Shown here in pieces: positions 36,919 to 44,909 of a DNA stretch of 64,000 nt. Made by a program: the position numbers and the translations under genes. The DNA lies in contig SFDE01000017.1 in the NCBI GenBank assembly GCA_004558805.1, forward strand, positions 1 to 64,000, in the 5' to 3' direction. The notes below the pieces were generated by a model that was given only the letters and a program-made list of their open reading frames with translations, was not told where the DNA came from and did no database searches. The DNA comes from Faecalibacterium prausnitzii (GTDB lineage Bacteria; Bacillota; Clostridia; Oscillospirales; Ruminococcaceae). The number at the start of each line of letters is the position of its first letter. The stretch's first letter is position 1.

Positions 36919-37719
36919 ATGAAAACTGTAGCACAGACCGTGATCGAAGCAGATCGTTTCTATACCATCTCCGCCCACACCGGAAATGTCATTCAGGCAG
37001 TGGAGGGTGCAAAGGATGGTGCCTGCGTCCGTCTCGGCAAGTACGACCACAAGCCGGAGCAGGAATGGGCGTTCGTCCGGGTAGGGGATGGGGTCTACCG
37101 CATCCGCAACCGCGCCTCCGGCAAGCTGCTGGACCTGACCATGACCGGCACTGCCAATGGCACTTGGCTGCACCTGTGGGAGGACGTAGGCGGTACCTCC
37201 CAGATGTGGACCGTCCAGCCCACCCCGGAAGGGACTGTGCGGCTGCGCTCTTCCTGGGCAAGCGGCAAGTGCGTGGACACCGTGGGCATAGGTGCCGCAG
37301 TGGGTGCTGTGCTGCAGATCTGGCAGGAAGTGCCCGGCGCAGACCAGCTGTGGACCATCACTGAGGTGAAGGACCGGGTAAAGCGTGCCCCCAAGAAGGA
37401 AGAGCCTGCTGCCGAAGAGACAGTTGTGGCAGAGCCCGCTGCTGTGGAGGCTGCTCCCGTGGCTGAAGCTGCCGCAGAGGAAAAGCCCGCCGCTCCCGTC
37501 AAGAAGCCTTGTGCACGGAAGCCCCGCACCACCAAGAAGGCTGCGGCTGAGGCAGAGGAGGCTGCAAAGCCTGCAGAGGAGACTGCTGCTCCCGCCAAAA
37601 AGCCCGCTGCAAAAAAGACTGCCGCAAAGGCAGAGGAAGCCGCTGCCCCCAAGGCAAAAAAGGCTCCCGCAAAGTGCCGGACTGCGGCACGTAAAAAGAC
37701 CGCTAAAAAGACGGTCTGA
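36919..37719 (+). CDS. ricin-type lectin domain with histone H1-like tail
   Basis: A 266-residue protein. Residues 1-152 form a ricin B-type beta-trefoil with three repeats ending in Q/W motifs (QEWAFV, SQMWTV, DQLWTI). Residues 153-266 are a low-complexity Ala/Lys/Pro/Glu tail with PAKKPAAKKTAAK repeats, like histone H1 C-termini and bacterial HctA/AlgP-type proteins. No signal peptide or membrane segment is visible, so it is probably cytoplasmic. The trefoil would bind sugar or a surface, and the basic tail could bind nucleic acid or polyanions. The ribosome site is ACTGGAGGGAT. Confidence 0.8.
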   Translation: MKTVAQTVIEADRFYTISAHTGNVIQAVEGAKDGACVRLGKYDHKPEQEWAFVRVGDGVYRIRNRASGKLLDLTMTGTANGTWLHLWEDVGGTSQMWTVQPTPEGTVRLRSSWASGKCVDTVGIGAAVGAVLQIWQEVPGADQLWTITEVKDRVKRAPKKEEPAAEETVVAEPAAVEAAPVAEAAAEEKPAAPVKKPCARKPRTTKKAAAEAEEAAKPAEETAAPAKKPAAKKTAAKAEEAAAPKAKKAPAKCRTAARKKTAKKTV

Positions 37720-37817
37720 GCTGCCGGTGTACCAACGGAATAAAGCATCGCAGCCCGCCGGGCGTTTCCTGCAAAGGGACCCGGCGGGTTGTCTGCGTAT
37801 ACCGCCCCGGATGGGGC

Positions 37818-37862
37818 AAAAAAGCCATCTGCGTTCCCTTGGGGCGGCACAGATGGCTTTTT
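37818..37862. terminator. bidirectional terminator
   Basis: AAAAAGCCATCTG pairs with CAGATGGCTTTTT; T-runs occur on both strands between convergent genes. A second GC-rich hairpin, CCCGCCGGG/CCCGGCGGG, lies just before. Confidence 0.85.
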
Positions 37863-37880
37863 CGTATATAAGGTAAAGGC

Positions 37881-38738
37881 TCAGGACGCCTGCTGCACGA
37901 ACTGCACCACGCTCTCAATAGTCTCCCGGAGCTTTACCAGTGTGGCGATGTCCTCATCGCTCATGCGGGAGGTGGGGGCGCTGAGCACCGTTTTTGCTGC
38001 GGTGACGGTGCCGGTAAGCTCCATGTGGACCCCGTGTTCCGGAATGTCCAGCAGCAGGTGCGCCGGGTGGGTGTCACTGGTGAGGAGTCCTTTTTTTGCC
38101 ACCCCGCAGACCAGCACCGGGGCGTTGGGGTCGCCGGAGTCGTTTTGCAGCCGGAAGTAAAGGTAGCCGTCCCGGGCGTTTTTGGGCTGGACCAGCCGGA
38201 GGGTCTTGAGATCAAGGCTAAAGCCGGTCATGTCCTGCAACGCCACGGTGTCGCTCTCCACCCCCAGAACAGAGGCAAGCTGTTCCTGAGAGAGGTAGCT
38301 GCCCAAGGTCCAGTCCGGCAGAAGCAGGCTGGACAGGGGATACTGGTCCACCACCGCCATGCGGATGTTCCGGTACAGCTGCCCCACATCAAAGAGGGTC
38401 TCCTCCGGACCGATGTACACCCGGGAGAGGGGGGAGGCGGGGATCACCGCCGTGTCCGAGCTGAGATTCAGCTGGATGCCGGTGGGGGAATACTGCCCCT
38501 CCACCCTGCCGGTGGTGCCGCCGAACCGGTCCAGCAGCCGGTACAGGGAGGGCGGGTCCTCCGTGGTGGAGGTGAGCTGGTAGTCAAAGCGGAAGCTCGC
38601 CCCTGCCTGCAGCGCCTTGACCCGGCGTCCCGCAAGCCCAATGATCATTGCTACACCTACGATGCATACCAGCAGGCAGCACAGCAGCACAACAAGGGCG
38701 ATGCGTACGCCGGTGCGCTTTTTGTGGGAAGATGCCAT
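37881..38738 (-). CDS. membrane-anchored extracytoplasmic protein of unknown function
   Basis: A 285-residue protein with a basic N-terminus and a single helix at about 12-34 (IALVVLLCCLLVCIVGVAMIIG), so most of it should lie outside the membrane. The rest is soluble and mixed alpha/beta, with no recognised motif. The start at 38738 follows AAGGAGGAAACGTTT. It lies downstream of the tRNA-Ser gene on the same strand but is separated from it by a terminator, so it probably has its own promoter. Confidence 0.65.
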   Translation of the reverse strand: MASSHKKRTGVRIALVVLLCCLLVCIVGVAMIIGLAGRRVKALQAGASFRFDYQLTSTTEDPPSLYRLLDRFGGTTGRVEGQYSPTGIQLNLSSDTAVIPASPLSRVYIGPEETLFDVGQLYRNIRMAVVDQYPLSSLLLPDWTLGSYLSQEQLASVLGVESDTVALQDMTGFSLDLKTLRLVQPKNARDGYLYFRLQNDSGDPNAPVLVCGVAKKGLLTSDTHPAHLLLDIPEHGVHMELTGTVTAAKTVLSAPTSRMSDEDIATLVKLRETIESVVQFVQQAS

Positions 38739-38817
38739 AAACGTTTCCTCCTTTTAAATGGGATGATGTGTCTTCAGCATAGCCCAGCCGGTGCAAAATG
38801 TCAAGCAAAGGCAGACA

Positions 38818-38853
38818 AAACAAAAAACCTGAAACATTTCTGTTTCAGGTTTC
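38818..38853 (-). terminator. terminator of tRNA-Ser
   Basis: AAACCTGAAACA pairs with TGTTTCAGGTTT. Read leftward it is followed by TTTGTTTTG. Confidence 0.88.
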
Positions 38854-38945
38854 TGGCGGAAAGATGGGGATTCGAACCCCAGAACGCTTTTGACACGTTA
38901 CACGATTTCCAGTCGTGCGCCTTAGACCAACTCAGCCATCTTTCC
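38854..38945 (-). tRNA. tRNA-Ser (anticodon GGA)
   Basis: A 92-base class II tRNA including an encoded CCA. The acceptor stem is GGAAAGA/TCTTTCC with discriminator G. The D arm is GGCTGAGTTGGTCTAAGGC, the anticodon stem-loop ACGACTGGAAATCGT holds GGA, there is a long variable arm, and the T arm is CTGGGGTTCGAATCCCC. Long variable arms are typical of tRNA-Ser. It reads UCC and UCU codons. Confidence 0.97.
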
Positions 38946-39075
38946 ATATACGCTTTTGCTTTTTTAAACAGAAAAAATCTTGACGAAGCCCTAAAAGAAG
39001 ACTATGATGAGGGCAGAAAATGCTGCGGCAGTGTCGTATTCTGCGCTGCAGGGAATAAAAGGAGGATGTTCTGCT

Positions 39076-40095
39076 ATGGATTATTCCGAAGTGCTGTCCC
39101 ATGCACGGGAGTGCATCGGCAAATATTGCAAGGCGTGCCCGGTGTGCAACGGCGTGGCATGCAAAAACCAGATCCCCGGTCCCGGGGCAAAAGGGGTGGG
39201 AGATACCGCCATCCGTAATTACAATAAGTGGGCAGAGATCCGGGTAAACATGGACACCCTGTGTGAGGGGGGTACCCCGGACACCACCACCCAGCTGTTT
39301 GGCAAGAACTTTCGCTACCCCTTCTTTGCGGGTCCGGTGGGGGCGGTGAATCTCCACTACTCCGACGCCTACACCGACATGACCTATAACGATGTGCTGG
39401 TCCGTGCCTGTGCCCAAAGCGGCATCGCTGCCTTTACCGGCGACGGCACCAACCCCACCGTCATGGAAATGGCGACCAAGGCGATCGGCGCTGCCGGGGG
39501 CTGCGGTGTGCCCACCATCAAGCCCTGGAACATGGATACCATCCGGGAAAAAATGGAGCAGGCAAAGGCAAGCGGCTGCTTTGCAGTGGCTATGGACGTG
39601 GATGCGGCAGGTCTGCCCTTCCTCAAGAACATGACCCCGCCCGCGGGCAGCAAGAGCGTGGAGGAGCTGGCGCAGATCGTGGAGCTGGCACAGCGTCCCT
39701 TTATCGTCAAGGGCGTTATGACCGTCAAGGGCGCTCTGAAGGCAAAGCAGGCAGGGGCTGCCGCCATCGTGGTGTCCAACCACGGCGGTCGTGTGCTGGA
39801 CCAATGCCCCGCCACCGCCGAGGTGCTGCCGGAGATCGTGGCAGCCCTCAAGGGCACCGGCGTGAAGGTGTTGGTGGACGGCGGCATCCGCAGTGGTGTG
39901 GATGCGTTCAAGGCGCTGGCACTGGGTGCAGACGGCGTGCTGATCTGCCGTCCCTTTGTCACTGCTGTCTACGGCGGCGGCGAAGAAGGGGTCAAGTGCT
40001 ACATCCAGAAGATCGCCGCAGAGCTTTGCGACACCATGCAGATGTGCGGTGCACACAGTCTGGCGGAGATCACCCCGGATATGGTGCGGATCTGA
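39076..40095 (+). CDS. FMN-dependent alpha-hydroxy-acid oxidoreductase
   Basis: A 339-residue TIM-barrel flavoprotein of the lactate oxidase / IDI-2 group. FMN and catalytic elements are SNHGGR near 227 (catalytic His), VDGGIRSG near 255 and GADGVLICRP near 275, with MDVDAAG near 175. The N-terminus has four closely spaced cysteines (CIGKYCKACPVCNGVAC at about 13-29), unusual for classical lactate oxidases; they could hold a metal or iron-sulfur centre. It is shorter than LctO. The substrate is probably a 2-hydroxy acid. AAAGGAGGATG precedes the start at 39076. Confidence 0.85.
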   Translation: MDYSEVLSHARECIGKYCKACPVCNGVACKNQIPGPGAKGVGDTAIRNYNKWAEIRVNMDTLCEGGTPDTTTQLFGKNFRYPFFAGPVGAVNLHYSDAYTDMTYNDVLVRACAQSGIAAFTGDGTNPTVMEMATKAIGAAGGCGVPTIKPWNMDTIREKMEQAKASGCFAVAMDVDAAGLPFLKNMTPPAGSKSVEELAQIVELAQRPFIVKGVMTVKGALKAKQAGAAAIVVSNHGGRVLDQCPATAEVLPEIVAALKGTGVKVLVDGGIRSGVDAFKALALGADGVLICRPFVTAVYGGGEEGVKCYIQKIAAELCDTMQMCGAHSLAEITPDMVRI

Positions 40096-40140
40096 ATACA
40101 AAAAATCGCAGGGGCTGCCGGGAGGCAGTCCCTTTTTCTG

Positions 40141-41142
40141 TTACCCCTGCAGGGTGGTGCCGGGGTAGTAGTGGGCAAGGATGGCGGCGTAGTCAGCGCC
40201 CTGTTCCGCCATTGCCTTGGCGCCCCACTGGCTCATGCCCACCCCGTGCCCGTAGCCCCGGGTGGTGAAGCAGAAGCTGCCGCTGTGGAAGGTCACCGTA
40301 AAGCAGGTGCTCCGCAGCCCCAGCGCCCGGCGCAGCGCCGTGCCGGAGATGGTCTGCCCACACACCGACAGGGAGGCAGTGTAGCCGGAGGGGGTCAGAG
40401 TCTGGGCGGAGAACCACTGCTCCGGGGCGGAAAGGTCGGCGGAAAGGGAAAGCCCGGTCTGCAGCAGGGACTGAAGCTGCCGGGCGGAGAGGGTGACGGA
40501 ATACTGGTAGTTGTCGGCGGCAAGGTCGGTGCTGCTGTCCACCGGCACAAGGTAGGGCAGGGGGCTGCCCCAGACGTTCTGGCTTGCCTCGGTGCGCCCG
40601 TTGGAAAGGGCAAAGTAGCTGGCGGCGGCGGGAGCGTCCTGATAGCACAGCACCTGTGTTTCCACCTGCTCCACCAGCGCCGACAGCCGGGCGTAGCGGG
40701 AGGCGTAGTCGGTGCCCCAGTAGCTGCGGAGCACCGGGTCCGTAAGGCAGACCTGCCGCCGTGCCGGGTCGGCGGCAAGCCACCCGCCGCCGGGCAGGGG
40801 GCAGTGGTCCCGGCAGTAAAGGATATAGCTGTGCGCCGCCACCGCCTGCGCCTTCAGCGCCTCGTCTGCCCAGCTCACCGGCATCTCCGCCGCCACCGCT
40901 CCGATAAGATAGTCCCGGCGGGAAAGTTCCAGCAGCTGCCCGGTGCTCCGGTCCTCCAGCAAAAAGACCGTGCTGTCCCCGGCAAAGCCCCCGGCGGCGG
41001 AGGAAGCAGCAGGCGACCGCTCCCCGGAAGGGGCGGATGCGGCAGGGTCCAGAGAGGCGCAGGTCAGGCGGTAGGTGCACAGGGGCAGACCGCAGCCCAG
41101 CACCAACAGCACCGTGCACAGCAGCAGAAATGAGCGTTTCAT
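40141..41142 (-). CDS. SpoIID/LytB domain exported protein
   Basis: A 333-residue protein with an N-terminal signal/anchor (3-22) and a SpoIID domain: DYLIGAVAAEMPVSWADEALKAQAVAAHSY near 80-108, and the C-terminal RGYGHGVGMSQWGA near 290. SpoIID is a lytic transglycosylase of peptidoglycan used in engulfment; related LytB domains act in vegetative cells. A glutamate in VAAEMP matches the catalytic Glu. A much longer open frame continues to 42654 but runs antisense through citrate synthase, so the start is set at 41142, where AAGGAGG lies upstream. Confidence 0.88.
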   Translation of the reverse strand: MKRSFLLLCTVLLVLGCGLPLCTYRLTCASLDPAASAPSGERSPAASSAAGGFAGDSTVFLLEDRSTGQLLELSRRDYLIGAVAAEMPVSWADEALKAQAVAAHSYILYCRDHCPLPGGGWLAADPARRQVCLTDPVLRSYWGTDYASRYARLSALVEQVETQVLCYQDAPAAASYFALSNGRTEASQNVWGSPLPYLVPVDSSTDLAADNYQYSVTLSARQLQSLLQTGLSLSADLSAPEQWFSAQTLTPSGYTASLSVCGQTISGTALRRALGLRSTCFTVTFHSGSFCFTTRGYGHGVGMSQWGAKAMAEQGADYAAILAHYYPGTTLQG

Positions 41143-41284
41143 GGCAGGACCTCCTTGCAGCGTCTTGGTGTCACCAGCATAAAACGGCGGGGGCGCAAAA
41201 CCCTGCGAAACCCGGCACAAAGGCAAAAAAGGGCAGAAACCCCCCGGTTTTTCCGCCGGAGGGTAAACCGGAGTCACTTTGTAC

Positions 41285-41313
41285 TTGAATTTACTGCACA
41301 AAAGCGATAATAT
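41285..41313 (+). promoter_or_regulatory. citrate synthase promoter
   Basis: TTGAAT (41285-41290), a 17-bp spacer and TAATAT (41308-41313). Confidence 0.65.
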
Positions 41314-41379
41314 AAGACTGTGTCCATCATTGCGGATGGATGGGAAAGTATATAAGAGTATAGGAAAGGAGATCTCCCT

Positions 41380-42750
41380 ATGAATTTTGCACATGCGGAG
41401 GTGGCATCGCTGGATCCCAATACCATGAGGACCCTGTGCGAGGAATACCTTGCCAACAACTACATCGACCCGGAGACCAGCGAGCGGCTGGGGGTCAAGA
41501 GAGGTCTGCGGAACCCGGATGGCACCGGCGTGTTGGCAGGTCTGACCAATGTCTGTGACGTTGTGGGTTACAAAAAGGATCAGGAGGGCGCCATCATCCC
41601 TATCCCCGGCAAGCTGATCTACCGGGGCGTCAACATCAACGAGATCGTGGATGAGGCGTACCGCAACGACCGCTTTGTGTTTGAGGAAGTGATCTGGCTG
41701 CTGCTGTTCGGCAGCCTGCCCACCAGAGAGCAGCTGGACGACTTCTGCGAGATCCTGGCAGAGCACCGTGCCCTGCCGGAGGGCTTTATGGACACCATGA
41801 ATGCCCCTTCCCCCAACATCATGAATAAGCTGCAGCGCTGCGTGCTGGGTCTGTACTCCTACGATGAGCACGCCGAGGACCTGAGCCTGGAGAACATCCT
41901 GAACCAGAGCATCAACCTCATTGCCAGCATGCCCACCATGATGGTGAACGCCTACCAGATGAAGCGCCGCTACTACGACAAGCAGAGCATGTTCTTCCAC
42001 CTGCCCAAGCCCGGGCAGAGCACGGCGGAGCACATCCTGAGCACCTACCGTCCGGACCAGAAGTTTACCCACGAGGAGGCAAAGCTGCTGGATATGTGCC
42101 TGCTGGTCCATGCGGACCACGGCGGCGGCAACTGCTCCACCTTTACCACCCGTGTGCTGTCCTCTTCCGGCACCGACACCTATTCGGCGATCGCTGCTGC
42201 CATCGGCGCCCTGAAGGGTCCCAAGCACGGCGGTGCCAACCTGATGGTGAACCGTCAGCTGCAGGATATCCTCAAGCACGTGGAGAACCCGGAGGACGAC
42301 GATGAGGTGCGGGAATATCTGCGCCGGATCCTGCGCAAGCAGGCAGGCGACGGCTCCGGTCTGATCTACGGCATGGGACACGCCGTGTACACCGTCAGCG
42401 ACCCCCGTGAGGTGATCCTGAAGCACCGTGCCCGTCACCTGGCATACGAAAAGGGCTTTGAGGAAGAGTACAACATGCTGTGCAGCATCGAGCGCCTTGC
42501 CCCCGGCATCTTTGCGGAGGAAAAGGGCAGCACCAAGCCCGTCTGCGCCAATGTGGACCTGTTCAGCGGTCTGATCTACAACATGCTGGGCATCTCCGAG
42601 GACATCTACACCCCCCTGTTTGCCATCGCCCGTGTGCCGGGCTGGTGCGCACACCGGGTGGAAGAGGTCGTGTTCGCCAATCGTATCATTCGTCCGGCTT
42701 ACAAGTATCTGGGGGTGCGCCAGAAGTACAAGCCGTTAGAGGAGCGCTAA
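41380..42750 (+). CDS. citrate synthase
   Basis: A 456-residue type II-like citrate synthase that condenses acetyl-CoA and oxaloacetate, here probably for glutamate precursors in a partial TCA cycle. The catalytic histidines are in LLVHADHGGGN near 246 and GPKHGGAN near 285, and the aspartate is in NVDLFSG near 392. It is somewhat longer at the N-terminus than the enterobacterial enzyme. The start follows GGAAAGGAGATCTCCCT. Its stop (TAA) overlaps the next start by one base. Confidence 0.95.
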   Translation: MNFAHAEVASLDPNTMRTLCEEYLANNYIDPETSERLGVKRGLRNPDGTGVLAGLTNVCDVVGYKKDQEGAIIPIPGKLIYRGVNINEIVDEAYRNDRFVFEEVIWLLLFGSLPTREQLDDFCEILAEHRALPEGFMDTMNAPSPNIMNKLQRCVLGLYSYDEHAEDLSLENILNQSINLIASMPTMMVNAYQMKRRYYDKQSMFFHLPKPGQSTAEHILSTYRPDQKFTHEEAKLLDMCLLVHADHGGGNCSTFTTRVLSSSGTDTYSAIAAAIGALKGPKHGGANLMVNRQLQDILKHVENPEDDDEVREYLRRILRKQAGDGSGLIYGMGHAVYTVSDPREVILKHRARHLAYEKGFEEEYNMLCSIERLAPGIFAEEKGSTKPVCANVDLFSGLIYNMLGISEDIYTPLFAIARVPGWCAHRVEEVVFANRIIRPAYKYLGVRQKYKPLEER

Positions 42751-43526
42751 TGGATCCGTTGATTTTGTTCTCAATTTTACTGTCTGTTATTCTGGGCATC
42801 CTCCGGGGTGCCGACCTTGCATGGGGCACCGACCCGGTCACCGGGCTGTGCGTCGTTGGCTCGGTGTGGTGGCGGTATCTGCTGCTGGCAGCGGTGGTGC
42901 TGGCGGCGGTGCTGACAGGGCGCAGCCGGGGCAAAGACCCGGCGGCACTGTGCACCCGCAAGCCCGGCGGGGCGGCTGCGGCATTTGCGGCGGCGGTGTG
43001 CTTTCTGGCTGCGGCGGCGGTGCGGCTGCTGTTCCCGGCAGGCTTTGCGGACCTGGTGCGGATCCCGCTGGGGGTGCTGTGCGCCTGCTGGCTCAGTGCA
43101 CTGGGCAGCCGGTGGCTCACGGCAAAGGAATGGAAGGCTCCTGCCGGCGGTATCCTGCTGGCGGTGGCAGGCAGCGTGCTGTTCTACTGGAACCTGCTGA
43201 TGCGCTTTATGGAGAACAGTTCCAGCTGGCACCGGGTGACCCAGACTGCCATGGTATGGCAGATGCTGGCGGCACTGCTGCTGCTTTCGGCACTGGCACG
43301 GGCGCTGTACCTGCCGAAGCCGGAAAACGGCAGCACCCTGTGTGCCGCCGGTCTTGCCGCCTTTGGGCTATGCCTGTGCTGGGAGCTGCCCCGGACGGTG
43401 CAGCTGGCACTGGCGGTGACGGCGGACGTCACGTTGCTGCCGGAGCTGCTCGGCGCTTTGGGACTGTGCGCCGTAGGAGCGCTGGGGGGCATCTGCGCAG
43501 CGGGCTGCGCAAAGCTCCGGGCATGA
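42750..43526 (+). CDS. polytopic membrane protein of unknown function
   Basis: A 258-residue protein with about eight hydrophobic helices (for example 5-20, 42-56, 72-92, 98-112, 130-150, 165-185). It is rich in Ala, Leu and Gly with only short loops. No family motif is recognised. The ATG at 42750 overlaps the citrate synthase stop, and AGAGGAGCG lies upstream within that gene, so it is translationally coupled. It has very high GC in third positions. Confidence 0.65.
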   Translation: MDPLILFSILLSVILGILRGADLAWGTDPVTGLCVVGSVWWRYLLLAAVVLAAVLTGRSRGKDPAALCTRKPGGAAAAFAAAVCFLAAAAVRLLFPAGFADLVRIPLGVLCACWLSALGSRWLTAKEWKAPAGGILLAVAGSVLFYWNLLMRFMENSSSWHRVTQTAMVWQMLAALLLLSALARALYLPKPENGSTLCAAGLAAFGLCLCWELPRTVQLALAVTADVTLLPELLGALGLCAVGALGGICAAGCAKLRA

Positions 43527-43642
43527 CCGCCAAGCTGCTGGCACTCCCTTGGGATAATTGCCTAAAACATGCGCACGGCGGACGGTAAAATCGTACAAAA
43601 TAAAAAAAAGGTGGATTTTCTCGTTAATTTTTTAGCAGGCAC

Positions 43643-43671
43643 TTGAAAGTTTGCGAGATTTGGTCTACAAT
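43643..43671 (+). promoter_or_regulatory. gap promoter
   Basis: TTGAAA (43643-43648), a 17-bp spacer and TACAAT (43666-43671). Confidence 0.75.
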
Positions 43672-43729
43672 AAAGATACCGTGATTTATCCATACTAAAG
43701 GGTAAAAACATTTAGGAGGTACTATTAAC

Positions 43730-44761
43730 ATGGCTGTTAGAGTTGCTATCAATGGTTTCGGTCGCATTGGCCGTCTGGCATTCCGTCAGATGTTTGACGC
43801 TGAGGGCTACGAGGTCGTCGCAATCAACGACCTGACCAGCCCCAAGATGCTGGCTCACCTGCTGAAGTACGATACTGCTCAGGGTTCTTTCTGCGGCAAG
43901 ATCGGCGAAGGCAAGCACACTGTCGAGGCTACCGAGGACTCCATCATCGTTGACGGCAAGGAAATCAAGATCTACGCTGTCAAGGACGCAAAGGATGCTC
44001 CCTGGGGCGAGCTGAACGTTGATGTCGTTCTGGAGTGCACCGGCTTCTACACCAGCAAGGAGAAGAGCATGGCTCACATCCAGGCTGGCGCAAAGAAGGT
44101 CGTTATCTCTGCTCCTGCAGGCAACGATCTGAAGACCATCGTCTACTCCGTCAACGAGAAGACCCTGACCTCTGAGGATCAGGTCATCTCCGCTGCTTCC
44201 TGCACCACCAACTGCCTGGCTCCCATGGCCGACACCCTGAACAAGACCTTCCCCATCGTTTCCGGCATCATGACCACCGTTCATGCTTACACCGGCGACC
44301 AGATGATCCTGGACGGTCCTCAGCGCAAGGGCGACCTGCGCCGTGCACGTGCTGGCGCACAGAACATCGTCCCCAACTCCACCGGTGCTGCTAAGGCTAT
44401 CGGTCTGGTCATCCCCGAGCTGAACGGCAAGCTGATCGGTTCTGCTCAGCGTGTGCCCGTTCCCACCGGTTCTACCACCATCCTGGTTGCCGTTGTCAAG
44501 GGCAAGGATGTCACCAAGGAAGCTATCAACGCTGCCATGAAGGCTGCTACTTCTGAGTCCTTCGGCTACAACGAGGATCCGATCGTTTCCTCCGATGTCA
44601 TCGGCATGCGTTACGGCTCTCTGTTCGACGCTACCCAGACCATGGTCGCTAAGATCGACGATGACACCTATCAGGTTCAGGTCGTGTCCTGGTACGACAA
44701 CGAGAACTCCTACACCTCTCAGATGGTCCGTACCATTAAGTACTTCGCTGAGAACTGCTGA
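43730..44761 (+). CDS. gap: glyceraldehyde-3-phosphate dehydrogenase, type I
   Basis: A 343-residue NAD-linked glycolytic enzyme. The Rossmann motif is AINGFGRIGRLAFRQ at 5-19 and the catalytic cysteine is in SAASCTTNCLAP near 157. A conserved His lies in TTVHAYTGDQ near 184, and the C-terminal SWYDNENSYTSQMVRT is near 317. The codon bias is extreme, as expected. It has a strong promoter and AGGAGGTAC ribosome site. No clear terminator follows; accessory DNA begins within about 150 bases. Confidence 0.99.
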   Translation: MAVRVAINGFGRIGRLAFRQMFDAEGYEVVAINDLTSPKMLAHLLKYDTAQGSFCGKIGEGKHTVEATEDSIIVDGKEIKIYAVKDAKDAPWGELNVDVVLECTGFYTSKEKSMAHIQAGAKKVVISAPAGNDLKTIVYSVNEKTLTSEDQVISAASCTTNCLAPMADTLNKTFPIVSGIMTTVHAYTGDQMILDGPQRKGDLRRARAGAQNIVPNSTGAAKAIGLVIPELNGKLIGSAQRVPVPTGSTTILVAVVKGKDVTKEAINAAMKAATSESFGYNEDPIVSSDVIGMRYGSLFDATQTMVAKIDDDTYQVQVVSWYDNENSYTSQMVRTIKYFAENC

Positions 44762-44864
44762 TCTCGTAGCTGCGATAAAAATTGAATGATTTGTCGACTG
44801 GAGTTTGTCTTGCTCAACTACGAACAAGCCTGATCTGGTACGACAACCATTTTAGAGATTTTTG
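44762..44864. other. junction between gap and accessory DNA
   Basis: This 103-base stretch has no gene. It lies between the core gene gap and the first integrase, and is the best place to look for an attachment site. Several short inverted stretches occur (for example TTTGTCGAC and GTACGACAA), but no partner repeat was found elsewhere. Confidence 0.3.
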
Positions 44865-44909
44865 CACCCTTTCTTTTGTGGTTCTTCCATGAGAGAAAGG
44901 GTGTTTTTT
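44865..44909 (+). terminator. terminator hairpin before the integrase
   Basis: CACCCTTTCT (44865-44874) pairs with AGAAAGGGTG (44894-44903) and is followed by TTTTTT. It directly precedes the chosen integrase ATG, so it may insulate the element from gap transcription. Confidence 0.7.

Noticed and set aside
41143..42654. A leftward extension that would make the SpoIID-like protein 837 residues long
   Set aside because: It runs antisense through the citrate synthase gene. The signal peptide and AAGGAGG place the start at 41142.
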